Shown here: positions 41,441-50,013 of the stretch, piece by piece
Layout: each line of letters opens with the position of its first letter
Numbering within the stretch: the first letter of the stretch is position 1
From: Clostridiales bacterium
GTDB taxonomy: Bacteria > Bacillota_A > Clostridia > Oscillospirales > Oscillospiraceae
Assembly: GCA_004553625.1 (NCBI GenBank)
Contig: SFKX01000004.1
Coordinates: 124,001 to 188,000, forward strand
Reading direction: 5' to 3'
DNA length: 64,000 nucleotides
The notes under the pieces: model-generated
What the model saw: only the letters and a program-made list of their open reading frames with translations
What the model was told of the DNA's origin: nothing
Databases searched by the model: none
Program-made: the position numbers and the translations under genes

Positions 41441-42907
41441 ATGGACAAGGTCTGGAACGGAGCGGGAAAGCCGCTCGGTGAGGATATAAGGAGGCTCGGC
41501 CGCGAGGAGCTCATCGCGCTGGCGCTGGAGGTCTGCGAGGGCGCGGCGGACTGCGGCGCGGCCTTCCACGGGAACATACACCCGGGGAACATCACGCGGG
41601 ACGCGGAGGGAAGGTCGCGGCTGGGTCCGCGGGCGGACCACGCTCCCGGCGACTGGTCCACGGACGAGCTGGAGTACATGGCGCCGGAGCTCTTTTGGAA
41701 CGGGACGGCGGATGCCTCGGCGGACGTGTATTCGATCGGCCTGCTGCTGTACGCGGGCGTGACGGGCGGGCTGCTGCCCTTTTTCAAGCGCGCGCCGGAG
41801 AACATGACGAACGAGCTGCGCGCCTCGGCGCTGCGCCGCAGGATGAACGGAGACGAGATACATACCCCCGCCGCAGCCGGCGAAAAGCTCGGCCCGGTCA
41901 TTGAAAAGTGCCTGAAGTTCGAGGTATCCGCGCGGTATAAGGACACGCGCGAGCTCGCGGAGGCGCTGCGCCCCTGCGTGGGCGAGGGCGACGCGAAGGC
42001 CATGGAGATGTTCGGCAAGCCGGAGCGGGAGCTCAGCGAGGTCGAGCGGACGATGGCGGGCATCCTGGCCCACCTCGAGCCGGAGGAGGAAGAGGAGCCA
42101 GAGCCCGTCAAAGCTCCGGAGCCCGAGCCGGAACCGCCGAAGCCTGAACCGAAGCGCCCGAAGGTGGAGCTGCCGCCGGTAAAGCCGGTGGAACCGCCGA
42201 AGCCCACGGGGCCGAGGCCGGAATACAAGGTGGACCGCGACTTTGAGGAGCGGGCGATAAGAGAAAAGGAGTCCCGGCCGAAGAAGAGCCGCCGCCCCGT
42301 GCTCATCGTGCTGGGCATCTGCGCGGTGATAGTCATAGCGGCGCTGGCGATAAGCCTGTTCCTGCCCGGCGGCGAGGGCGGGACGGAGCCGAGCCCCACG
42401 CCCCCCGCAGATACGGCGCAGGGCGGCGTCCCCGGCGCGGAGCCGAGCCCCGAGCCCACGCCGGAACCCACGTCCGAGCCCACGCCGAGCCCGACGCCCG
42501 TTCCGGAGCCGAGCTATGAGCTCTTCATGGCGGACTGCTCCTGGGAGGAGGCTGAGGCCCTCTGCGAGGAAAAGGGCGGGCATCTGGCGGTAATCTCCAG
42601 CGTGACGGAGCTCTCCAAGGTGGTGGACCTGGCGGAGGAGGCCGGGGCGCAGTTCGTCTGGATCGGCCTGCACCGCGTGGACGGCAGGCTCGTCTGGGTG
42701 ACGGGCGAGGTTATCGACTACTACGTCTGGGGCCCCGGCGAGCCCTCCGGCCACGACACGGACGGCGCGGCGGAGGACTACGTCCTGCTCTGGAACAACT
42801 CGGCCTTCGGCTGGATATATAACGACTCGCGCAACGACCCCGTCTCCGCCTACCCCGGCGCCTACAGCGGCAAGATAGCCTACGTCTGCGAATACCCGCC
42901 TGCATAA
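41441..42907 (+). CDS. Pseudokinase - transmembrane - C-type-lectin-like protein
   Basis: 488 residues. Residues 1-180 resemble only the C-lobe of a Ser/Thr protein kinase: the catalytic loop reads HGNIHPGNI (43-51) instead of HRDxKPxN, the DFG site reads LGP, while EYMAPELF and DVYSIGLLLY are conserved. The N-lobe with its glycine loop and Lys is missing, so it is probably inactive. A Pro/Glu-rich stretch (about 210-275), one transmembrane helix (about 286-307) and a Pro/Thr linker lead to a C-type-lectin-like domain (about 357-488), with paired Cys in ALCEEKGGHLA and YVCEY and the WIGLHR and YNDSRN features. Cytoplasmic pseudokinase, outside lectin: a receptor-like layout. GGGGAGAGG precedes the ATG. 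Confidence 0.85.
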   Translation: MDKVWNGAGKPLGEDIRRLGREELIALALEVCEGAADCGAAFHGNIHPGNITRDAEGRSRLGPRADHAPGDWSTDELEYMAPELFWNGTADASADVYSIGLLLYAGVTGGLLPFFKRAPENMTNELRASALRRRMNGDEIHTPAAAGEKLGPVIEKCLKFEVSARYKDTRELAEALRPCVGEGDAKAMEMFGKPERELSEVERTMAGILAHLEPEEEEEPEPVKAPEPEPEPPKPEPKRPKVELPPVKPVEPPKPTGPRPEYKVDRDFEERAIREKESRPKKSRRPVLIVLGICAVIVIAALAISLFLPGGEGGTEPSPTPPADTAQGGVPGAEPSPEPTPEPTSEPTPSPTPVPEPSYELFMADCSWEEAEALCEEKGGHLAVISSVTELSKVVDLAEEAGAQFVWIGLHRVDGRLVWVTGEVIDYYVWGPGEPSGHDTDGAAEDYVLLWNNSAFGWIYNDSRNDPVSAYPGAYSGKIAYVCEYPPA

Positions 42908-42911
42908 AACG

Positions 42912-42944
42912 AAAAAGCCCCGGACGAAAAGTCCGGGGCTTTTT
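42912..42944. terminator. Bidirectional terminator
   Basis: AAAAAGCCCCGGAC and its exact complement around GAAAA. T-runs on both strands serve the lectin gene and the convergent hydrolase gene, whose stop is 6 bases away. Confidence 0.93.
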
Positions 42945-42949
42945 GCTCT

Positions 42950-43867
42950 CTATGCCGCCTGGAGTATCTTTTGTCCGTCGCTGACGAGCTCTATCGTGCC
43001 GTCCGTGTCCGTGCGCAGGAGGGTGATGTTCCTGCTCTCCAGGAGCTGCACGACCTCCTCGTGCGGGTGGCCGTAGCGGTTGCCCTCGCCGCAGGAGGCG
43101 ACTGCGAGCTCCGGCCGCGTGAGGTCCAGCACCTCCTCGTCAGTGGAGCTGGAGCTGCCGTGGTGGCCGAGCTTGAGCACGTCGCAGCCGAGGTCAAAGC
43201 CCCCTATGAGGGCGCAGTCCTCAAGCGCCCCGGCGGAGATGTCCCCCGTGAAGAGGAAGGCCGTCTCGCCGTATTCGATGCGCAGGACGAGGCTGGAGTC
43301 GTTGAGGTCCCCGCTCCAGTCGGAGACGGGGCCGGCAAACTCGAACACCGCATCCCCCAGCGTGAACTCCGCGCCCAGGGGCGGCACGGTGACGAAGAGG
43401 CCCTTTTCCGCGGCCGTGTCCTCGAAGCGGGTGAAGGCTCCGGAGCTGTCGAACTCAGTGTATGGCGCGAAGAGCGTGCCTACATCGAAGCTCTCGATGA
43501 CCTCGTCAAGCCCGCCGCAGTGGTCCTCGTGCGCGTGGGTGCAGACGACGTAGTCGAGCTCCGTGACGCCCCTGGACTTGAGGTACTCAACGACCGTCTC
43601 GCCCTCGGAGCTGACGCCGGCGTCTATGAGCAGGGTCTCTCCCCCGCAGGCGAGGAGGGCGGAGTCCCCCTGGCCGACGTCTATGTATGCGGCGAAGAGG
43701 CCGTCCTCGGGCAGCGCCGTGACGGCGAGGTCCACCCTGTCCTCTCCCCCGCCCCAGCTGACGAGGCCGAGGCTGGACGCCGCGTACATGAGCAGCAGCG
43801 CCAGGGCGAAGAGCCCGGTCCCTATTATCCCGCCGCGGCCCTTCCCGGCCTTTCTGCGTCTTGCCAT
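42950..43867 (-). CDS. Metallo-beta-lactamase-fold hydrolase, ComEC C-terminal type
   Basis: 305 residues: a basic N-terminus, a signal-anchor helix (about 14-36) and an MBL-fold domain. The metal motif THAHEDHCGG, the later GDIS, and KLGHHGSSSS are characteristic of the ComEC/Rec2 hydrolase domain, here as a stand-alone protein. ComEC itself degrades one DNA strand during competence. Stand-alone anchored members may be extracellular nucleases or phosphodiesterases. No competence genes are nearby. Terminators lie on both sides. Substrate uncertain. Confidence 0.88.
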   Translation of the reverse strand: MARRRKAGKGRGGIIGTGLFALALLLMYAASSLGLVSWGGGEDRVDLAVTALPEDGLFAAYIDVGQGDSALLACGGETLLIDAGVSSEGETVVEYLKSRGVTELDYVVCTHAHEDHCGGLDEVIESFDVGTLFAPYTEFDSSGAFTRFEDTAAEKGLFVTVPPLGAEFTLGDAVFEFAGPVSDWSGDLNDSSLVLRIEYGETAFLFTGDISAGALEDCALIGGFDLGCDVLKLGHHGSSSSTDEEVLDLTRPELAVASCGEGNRYGHPHEEVVQLLESRNITLLRTDTDGTIELVSDGQKILQAA

Positions 43868-43893
43868 ATCCGTTCCCCTTTCCTGTAATACCG

Positions 43894-43927
43894 AAAAGGC
43901 CCCTGCCCCGCGGGGCAGGAGCCTTTT
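43894..43927 (-). terminator. Terminator after the V-ATPase-associated lipoprotein gene
   Basis: A 17-base arm AAAAGGCCCCTGCCCCG and its partner, with one mismatch, ends in TTTT on both strands. On the minus strand it lies 10 bases after the lipoprotein stop. Confidence 0.85.
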
Positions 43928-43937
43928 GCCCGGGCTT

Positions 43938-44750
43938 TTATTCTATGCCCGCCGGTGTCTCTATGCTTTCTATGGCGTTGAGCTCGGAGAGCCTGATGCT
44001 CACCAGGATGGAGGCGTTCTCCATGCTCGCGCCCTCCGCCTCGAACATGCCCTGCATGTAGCCCGCAATGACCTGGCTCATATCGAGCTCATAGCGCACG
44101 GGGGCGAAGGTCTCGGCGTCCAGCCAGATGCTCATGGGCATGCTGCCCTCGAACACCGTGTCTCCGTTGACGCCGTAGCTGGAGAGCATCGTGTCCATGC
44201 CGGAGAGCTCCACAGCCTCGTTCAGCATGTCGCCGGTCAGCTCGCCGTCGTAGCGGTGGAGCTTGACCCCGTCCAGCTCCTCCTCGCCGCTGTATTTGAA
44301 GCCCTGGGCCGCGCGGATATAGAACTCCACGCTCTGCGCGGCGTTATACTGGGCCAGCTGGTCCTCCGTCAGCTCCTGGGGGGTCCAGTTCGTTCCGTCG
44401 AGGCTGGCGTAGGCGACATAGCCCTCGCCCTCCTGCCGGACGTAGCTGTATACGTCCATCTGCACGCCCATGACGTCCATGCTTACGAGCGCGTAGGCGG
44501 TCATGGGCTCCATGATGACCTCCGTGCTCATGCTCATGGTGGTGGAGACGTCGAGGTTCTGGCCATCCGCGGTGATGGTGTAGCTCATGTCCATATCCAT
44601 TTCGGTTTTTGCGCTTGTGAGGCCTGCGGCGACCTCCTGAGCCTTTGCGAGCGAAGCCGTAACGTCCGAAGGGTCGGCCGAGCCGCTGCCGCAGGCAGCA
44701 AGACCGGAGAGCAGAGCCAGAGCGAGCGCCAAGGATAGCAGCTTTTTCAT
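43938..44750 (-). CDS. Lipoprotein, DUF6612-like
   Basis: 270 residues. Signal peptide with lipobox LAAC and a predicted lipidated cysteine near residue 20. The rest is an extracytoplasmic domain rich in Met, Asp and Tyr (MDMDMSYTITADGQNLDV, MSIWLDAETFAPVRYELDMS), the pattern of LolA-fold-like DUF6612 proteins. Members are thought to bind lipids or act in envelope maintenance; no enzyme motif is visible. The ATG at 44750 has GGAGGAG 6 bases upstream. It starts only 28 bases after atpD, so it is probably read with the V-ATPase operon. Confidence 0.8.
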   Translation of the reverse strand: MKKLLSLALALALLSGLAACGSGSADPSDVTASLAKAQEVAAGLTSAKTEMDMDMSYTITADGQNLDVSTTMSMSTEVIMEPMTAYALVSMDVMGVQMDVYSYVRQEGEGYVAYASLDGTNWTPQELTEDQLAQYNAAQSVEFYIRAAQGFKYSGEEELDGVKLHRYDGELTGDMLNEAVELSGMDTMLSSYGVNGDTVFEGSMPMSIWLDAETFAPVRYELDMSQVIAGYMQGMFEAEGASMENASILVSIRLSELNAIESIETPAGIE

Positions 44751-44778
44751 TGTGTTCTCCTCCAATTTTTTGTGTTGA

Positions 44779-45402
44779 TCACACGTCCTCCTCCGGCTCG
44801 CGGCCCTTGACCACCTTGAGCCGCACGAACTCCTCGCGCTCCTTTTCCTCGAGCGCGTCGGAGATACGTGAGATCTCGGAATCGAGGCCGGGGATGACGA
44901 TGTTTTGCAAAGCGTTTGCGCGTTTCTGCGCTTTTTTGATTGCGTAGGCCAGGCGATAGATGCTGTTTTCGGTCTGGGCGAGCTCGCAGATGAGCTCCTT
45001 GACCTCCGCGAACTTGAAGTAGGCGTCGTCGAGGTCCGAGCTCGTGAAGGCGAGGCCGTAGGGCGGGCCGGAGGGCAGCTGCGGCTCGGACTCGACCCGG
45101 GGCAGCTCGACGCCCATGACGCTGCGGAAGCGCAGGGAAAAGCTGTCGTCTATGGGGACGGCGTCGGCGCCTCTCTCGGCGGAGCCGCCCATGGAGATCT
45201 CGGCCAGGCGCATGGAGGCGTAGGCCTCGGAGAAGGTCCTGTCTATGCGCGCCTGGAGGTCCTCGGCCTCGTCGATGAGGCCCATTATCTCGCGTATGAG
45301 TATGTTCCGCTTGCGGTCCATGAGCTCATAGCCGGTCTCGGCCAAGGCCCTTGAACGCTTTGCGGAGTTCAGGTTGCCCTTTGTGGGCGCGGTCTGCGCC
45401 AA
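44779..45402 (-). CDS. atpD: V-type ATPase subunit D
   Basis: 207 residues. Subunit D forms the central stalk inside the A3B3 head with subunit F. The family N-terminus APTKGNLNSAKRSRALAETGYELMDRKRN is visible (core PTKGNL and LMDRKR), and the protein is largely two long helices with a short central loop region. Last ATPase gene of the operon, 34 bases after subunit B. Length fits. Confidence 0.95.
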   Translation of the reverse strand: MAQTAPTKGNLNSAKRSRALAETGYELMDRKRNILIREIMGLIDEAEDLQARIDRTFSEAYASMRLAEISMGGSAERGADAVPIDDSFSLRFRSVMGVELPRVESEPQLPSGPPYGLAFTSSDLDDAYFKFAEVKELICELAQTENSIYRLAYAIKKAQKRANALQNIVIPGLDSEISRISDALEEKEREEFVRLKVVKGREPEEDV

Positions 45403-45436
45403 GCCCTCACCTCCCTTTCAGGCGCCGCTTCCGCGG

Positions 45437-46831
45437 TCACAGCTTGTGCTCGTGCTGGACGTAGTGTTCGTCCAGCACCTTGTCGGAAACGCGCGAGAGC
45501 GCGTCCCGCGGGAGTATCGAAAGGAGCTCCCAGCCCAGGTCCAGCGTGGCCTGGATGCTGCGGTCCTCGTACATGCCCTGGGTGATGAACCTGCGCTCCA
45601 GCTCGTTGCCGAACTTGAGGCTCAGCTTATCCGCCTCGGAGAGCTCCTCCTCGCCTATGACGGTGGCGAGGCTCCTCGCGCTGGAGACCTCGGAGTAGGA
45701 GGCGAAGAGCTGGTTTGAAAGGTCCGGGTGGTCGGCGCGGGTGAAGCCCTCGCCTGTGCCGTCCTTCATGAGCCTCGAGAGGCTGGGCAGGATGCTGACG
45801 GGCGGGTAGATGCCCTTCTGCGCCAGCTCGCGGGAGAGGACAATCTGCCCCTCCGTGATGTAGCCCGTGAGGTCCGGTATGGGGTGGGAGATGTCGTCGC
45901 CGGGCATGGTGAGTATCGGCACCAGGGTCACGCTGCCGGGCTTGCCGCGTATGAGCCCCGCCCGCTCGTAGATGGAGGCGAGGTCGGAGTACATGTAGCT
46001 CGGGAAACCCTTGCGGGAGGGTATCTCGCCCTTGGAGCTGGAGAATTCGCGCAGGGCCTCGCAGTAGAAGGTCATGTCCGTCATGACGACGAGGACGTGG
46101 TAGCCCAGCGTGAAGGCCAGGTATTCCGCGGCGGTCATGGCGCAGCGCGGCGTGAGCACGCGCTCTATGATGGGGTCGGAGGCCATGTTGAGGAACATGA
46201 CGGTCCTGCCCAGGGCGCCGGACTCCGCGAAGTCCTTGCGGAAGTAGTCGGCGGTGTCGTTCTTGATGCCCATGGCGCAAAAGACGGTGACGAACCTGGC
46301 GTCGTCGCCCTCGGTGGCGATGACGCGCGCCTGGCGGACGATCTGGGCGGCGAGCTCGTTGTGGCTCATGCCCGCGCCGGAGAAGATGGGCAGTTTCTGC
46401 CCGCGTATGAGGGTACAGGTCGCGTCTATGGAGCTGATGCCCGTGAGGATGAAGCTGCGCGGGTATTCGCGCGAGACGGGGTTTATAGCGGCGCCGTTTA
46501 TGTCGCGGCGCTCCGCGGCGTAGACCTCGGAGAGGCCGTCTATGGGCCTGCCCGTGCCGTCAAAGACCCGGCCCAGGATCTCGCCGGAGAGGGCGATGGT
46601 CATGGGCTTTCCCATGAAGCGGGTGCAGGCGCTCTGCATATCTATGCCGCTAGTGCCTTCAAAGGCCTCGATGACGACCCTGTCGCCGTCTATGAGGATG
46701 ACCCTGCCGCGCCTGCGGCTGCCGTCGGGCAGGATGATCTCCGCGAGCTCGTCATAGGCCGCGCCGTGCACGCCCTCGAGCGCGACGAGCGAGCCCTTTA
46801 TCTCGGAAAGACCCGTGTATTCTATGCGCAT
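45437..46831 (-). CDS. atpB: V-type ATPase subunit B
   Basis: 464 residues, the non-catalytic head subunit. It has the RecA-like nucleotide fold but, as usual for B subunits, no complete Walker A (the site reads SGAGMSHNELAAQI). YREYPRSFILTG-type beta-barrel joint, DMTFYCEALREFSSSKGE and the arginine finger region SPSLSRLMKDGTG are conserved. It begins 11 bases after subunit A. Three copies alternate with three A subunits. Confidence 0.97.
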   Translation of the reverse strand: MRIEYTGLSEIKGSLVALEGVHGAAYDELAEIILPDGSRRRGRVILIDGDRVVIEAFEGTSGIDMQSACTRFMGKPMTIALSGEILGRVFDGTGRPIDGLSEVYAAERRDINGAAINPVSREYPRSFILTGISSIDATCTLIRGQKLPIFSGAGMSHNELAAQIVRQARVIATEGDDARFVTVFCAMGIKNDTADYFRKDFAESGALGRTVMFLNMASDPIIERVLTPRCAMTAAEYLAFTLGYHVLVVMTDMTFYCEALREFSSSKGEIPSRKGFPSYMYSDLASIYERAGLIRGKPGSVTLVPILTMPGDDISHPIPDLTGYITEGQIVLSRELAQKGIYPPVSILPSLSRLMKDGTGEGFTRADHPDLSNQLFASYSEVSSARSLATVIGEEELSEADKLSLKFGNELERRFITQGMYEDRSIQATLDLGWELLSILPRDALSRVSDKVLDEHYVQHEHKL

Positions 46832-46842
46832 ACAGCCACCCC

Positions 46843-48609
46843 CTATGCGTTCGCGCGCCGCACGGAAGCGACGGCCTTGTCCACCAGCTCCGTGAATTCG
46901 GAGGCCGGCTTCCCGCCGCCCAGCTCGAACTTCATGCGCTCCAGCGCGGCAAAGACGCCCGTATCCGTCAGCTGGCGGAGCGGGATATTCTGCGCCACCA
47001 GCTCCCTCGCGCCGTCGTAGAGGCGGAGGATGACCCGCAGCATGGCCATCTGGTCGGCGGGCTTCATATAGGTGTCCGTCGCGTGGAAGGCGTTCTGCTG
47101 CAAAAAGCCCTCGCGGATGACCTTGGCCGTCTCGATGATGAGCTTCTGGTCGTCGGGCAGGATGTCGGAGCCGATGAGCTTGACTATCTCCATGAGGGAG
47201 GACTCCTCGTTCAGCAGGGCCATGATGCGCCCGCGCAGCTCGGTGAAGTCCTCGCCGAAGTTTTCGCTGTACCAGGGTATGAGCTCGTTGAAATACTCGG
47301 TGTAGGAGTTGTTCCAGTTTATCGAGGGGAAGTGCCGCGCGTAGGCGAGGGAGCGGTCCAGCGCCCAGAAGCAGCGGACGAAGCGCTGCGTGTTCTGGGT
47401 GACGGGCTCGGAGAAGTCGCCGCCCTGGGGCGAGACCGCGCCGATGACCGTGACGGAGCCCTCCGCGCCGGAGAGCGTATCGACAAAGCCCGCGCGCTCA
47501 TAGAAACCGGCGAGGCGGCTGGGCAGGTATGCGGGGAAGCTCTCCTCTGCGGGCATCTCCTCGAGGCGGCCGGATATCTCGCGCAGGGCCTCGGCCCAGC
47601 GGGAGGTGGAGTCGGCCATGAGGGCGACGTGGTAGCCCATGTCGCGGTAGTACTCCGCGATGGTCATGCCCGTGTATATCGACGCCTCGCGCGCCGCGAC
47701 GGGCATGTTGGAGGTGTTGGCGACGAGAATCGTCCGCTCCATGAGCGGGCGGCCGGTGCGCGGGTCCTTGAGCTCGCGGAACTCGTCCAGCACCTGGGTC
47801 ATCTCGTTGCCGCGCTCCCCGCAGCCGAGGTAGACGATGATGTCCGCGTCGGACCACTTTGCGAGCTGGTGCTGGACGACGGTCTTGCCCGCGCCGAAGG
47901 GGCCGGGTATGGCGGCGCAGCCGCCCTTGGCCACGGGGAAGAGCGTGTCTATGACCCTCTGCCCGGTGACGAGCGGGCGGTCTATGGGCCTGCGCTCCGC
48001 GAAGGGCCGCGGCTCGCGCACGGGCCACTTCTGGGAGAGGCAGACGGGGGTCCTCCTGCCCCTGGCGTCCTCAACGTAGAGGAGCGGCTCCGTCACCGTG
48101 TACTCGCCGGAGGGCTTCACGTCCACGGCCCGGCCGGAGACCCCGGGCGGCACCATGGAGCGGTGTTCGGTCATCTCGCTCTCGCGGCAGGAGGCGACGA
48201 ACTGGCCGGGAGAGAGCTCGTCCCCCTCCTTCACCAGCATGGTCACGGCCCATTTTTTCGTCTCGTCCAGGCTCTCTATGTTGATGCCCTTGGCGATGAA
48301 GGAACCGGCCATGGCCTCTATGATCTGCAGCGGCCGGCCGATGCCGTCGAAGATACCGCCTATGAGCCCGGGGCCGAGGCGTATCGACATGGGCTCGTTC
48401 GTCGGGTAGACGGGTTCGCCCGCGGCGAGCCCGCCGGAGTCCTCGTAGATCTGGACGATGCTCTCCTCCCCGGCGGAGGAGACGACCTCCCCGAAGAGCC
48501 GCTGCTTGCCGACGTATACAAGGCTCATGCGGGGCAGGCTCCTGCCGCCGCGGACCTTTATGACGGGGCCGTTCACCCCGTGGATATAGTATTCGGTCTT
48601 ATTCTCCAT
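46843..48609 (-). CDS. atpA: V-type ATPase catalytic subunit A
   Basis: 588 residues. The catalytic head subunit, with Walker A GPFGAGKTVVQHQ, the preceding non-homologous region (about 110-200) typical of A subunits, Walker B region VALMADSTSRWAEALREIS, and the C-terminal helical domain. The ATG at 48609 overlaps the end of subunit E by 11 bases. The enzyme either hydrolyses ATP to pump H+ or Na+, or makes ATP from the gradient; the ion is not decided here. Confidence 0.97.
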   Translation of the reverse strand: MENKTEYYIHGVNGPVIKVRGGRSLPRMSLVYVGKQRLFGEVVSSAGEESIVQIYEDSGGLAAGEPVYPTNEPMSIRLGPGLIGGIFDGIGRPLQIIEAMAGSFIAKGINIESLDETKKWAVTMLVKEGDELSPGQFVASCRESEMTEHRSMVPPGVSGRAVDVKPSGEYTVTEPLLYVEDARGRRTPVCLSQKWPVREPRPFAERRPIDRPLVTGQRVIDTLFPVAKGGCAAIPGPFGAGKTVVQHQLAKWSDADIIVYLGCGERGNEMTQVLDEFRELKDPRTGRPLMERTILVANTSNMPVAAREASIYTGMTIAEYYRDMGYHVALMADSTSRWAEALREISGRLEEMPAEESFPAYLPSRLAGFYERAGFVDTLSGAEGSVTVIGAVSPQGGDFSEPVTQNTQRFVRCFWALDRSLAYARHFPSINWNNSYTEYFNELIPWYSENFGEDFTELRGRIMALLNEESSLMEIVKLIGSDILPDDQKLIIETAKVIREGFLQQNAFHATDTYMKPADQMAMLRVILRLYDGARELVAQNIPLRQLTDTGVFAALERMKFELGGGKPASEFTELVDKAVASVRRANA

Positions 48610-49213
48610 CTGCTTCCTCCAGACTGAAGCCTGTGAGCTCGGAGAACCTGCCCTCCAGGTCCTCGAGCGCCGAGTCAAAGGAGAGGTCGATGCGCCTGCA
48701 GCGCTCAGGGCACTCGAGCACGAGCCCGCCGAGCGAGAAGCCGCCCTCCAGGAATTCGAGCTTCACGCCGGGCGAGGCCGAGTTGAGGCCCTGGGCGTAG
48801 CCCATATCCTCGCGCCGGAGCCAGACCTTGGCCTCTCTCGCGCCGGGGACGGCGTCGAGGGCGCGCCAGAGCTGGTTTTTGAGCGTTTCGGCGTACTCGG
48901 GCCTTTGGGGCAGCTCGAGTATCTTCCGCCTGACCTCGGCAAAGACGTCGTCCGCGCAGTCCTCTCGGAACTGCAGCAGGCTGCGCTTTGCGGCGAGCCC
49001 TTCCGCGACTATCCGCTTGTTCTCCTTGACCTTCGCGTCGGCCAGGGCGGAGGCCCTGCGCTTTTCGGCCGCGGAGGCCAGGGCCGCTGCATATTCCTCG
49101 AGCGCCTCGCGCTCCAGCCGCTCCGTTTCCGCGTTCATCGCGGCGGCCTTTTCCTCCGCGGCGCCGGTCAGCGCTGCGGCGAAGGCTTTGAGCTTGCTTT
49201 TTTTCTCTTGCAT
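48599..49213 (-). CDS. atpE: V-type ATPase peripheral-stalk subunit E
   Basis: 204 residues. A long N-terminal helix rich in Ala, Glu and Lys (about 1-95) and a C-terminal alpha/beta domain, as in subunit E. It forms the peripheral stalk with the short helical H/G-type subunit encoded first in the operon. Stop overlaps the subunit A start. The symbol follows archaeal V/A nomenclature and must not be confused with F-type atpE (subunit c). Confidence 0.9.
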   Translation of the reverse strand: MQEKKSKLKAFAAALTGAAEEKAAAMNAETERLEREALEEYAAALASAAEKRRASALADAKVKENKRIVAEGLAAKRSLLQFREDCADDVFAEVRRKILELPQRPEYAETLKNQLWRALDAVPGAREAKVWLRREDMGYAQGLNSASPGVKLEFLEGGFSLGGLVLECPERCRRIDLSFDSALEDLEGRFSELTGFSLEEADGE

Positions 49214-49223
49214 AGGCCCCCTC

Positions 49224-49532
49224 CTAGATCTTGATGCCGATGGCCTCGTTTATGAGGCGGGTGATATAGTCCCGCGCGCGCACGGAGCCGCGGCTGTCCG
49301 CCACGATGTTCACCAGCGGCCGCCCGGCGGAGAGCTTGAGCGCGTCGAGTCGCTCGCGGCTGAGCGCGTAGCAGCCCTCCGTCACTATGAGGACGGCCAC
49401 GCCCTGGTCCGCGCAGGCGCGGCTTATGGCGGCGTCGACCTCCTTTTTGGTGGCTGCGCGCGCCCCCTCTATCCCGGCGAGGCGCATGCCCGTCAGGACG
49501 TCCGGGTCGTCCGTGATGCAGAAGCAGCGCAT
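49224..49532 (-). CDS. atpF: V-type ATPase subunit F
   Basis: 102 residues, an alpha/beta Rossmann-like domain: CFCITDDPDVLTGMRLAGI at the start and VAVLIVTEGCYAL in the middle. Subunit F binds D in the central stalk and regulates activity through its C-terminal helix. Start overlaps the subunit K stop as TGATG. Length is the family norm. Confidence 0.93.
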   Translation of the reverse strand: MRCFCITDDPDVLTGMRLAGIEGARAATKKEVDAAISRACADQGVAVLIVTEGCYALSRERLDALKLSAGRPLVNIVADSRGSVRARDYITRLINEAIGIKI

Positions 49533-49972
49533 CAGAACAGCAGGATGACGATGGCGATGAGCAGGCCGTAAATGGCGATGCCCTCAGCCATGCCGACAAA
49601 GACTATGGACTTGCCGAAGCTGCCCTCGTTTTCGGTCAGCGCGCCGATGGCCGCGCAGGCGGAGTTCGAGACCGCGATGCCCGAGGCTATGCCCGAGATG
49701 CCGACGGCCAGCGCCGCCGCCAGGTAACCGATGGCCTTGGTCCAGTCCGTGCCGCCGGCAGCCGCGGCGACCTCGGCCGCGTCGTTCGCCGCAGCGACGC
49801 CCTGGCCCAGGAACACCACCGCCGTTGCGAACATGACGAGGAAGAAGCCGCAGATATTGGCATAGAGCGGCTTTTTGACGCTCTTTCCCGCCTTGGCGCG
49901 GCGGGCGATCATCCACAGCGGCAGGACGATCAGGACGAGAACGGCCAGAAGGGGAGCGATGAACTTTAGCAT
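49532..49972 (-). CDS. atpK: V-type ATPase proteolipid subunit K
   Basis: 146 residues with four predicted helices in two hairpins. The ion-carrying Glu is in the last hairpin: GMAEGIAIYGLLIAI. The Ala/Gly-rich third helix is GISGIASGIAVSNSACAAIGA. The first hairpin lacks a comparable acidic residue, as in fused two-hairpin proteolipids. The Gln and Thr ligands seen in sodium-type rings are not obvious, but the ion cannot be settled by eye. GGAGG is 8 bases before the ATG. Confidence 0.92.
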   Translation of the reverse strand: MLKFIAPLLAVLVLIVLPLWMIARRAKAGKSVKKPLYANICGFFLVMFATAVVFLGQGVAAANDAAEVAAAAGGTDWTKAIGYLAAALAVGISGIASGIAVSNSACAAIGALTENEGSFGKSIVFVGMAEGIAIYGLLIAIVILLF

Positions 49973-50013
49973 GTTAAGAACCTCCGATTTATATCTGTTT
50001 GTAGCGTACTTTG

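Noticed and set aside
42440..42520. Pro-Thr-Glu triplet repeats in the pseudokinase-lectin gene, also near 56450-56530
   Set aside because: These encode flexible extracytoplasmic linkers in two surface proteins. They are low-complexity coding repeats, not a DNA element.
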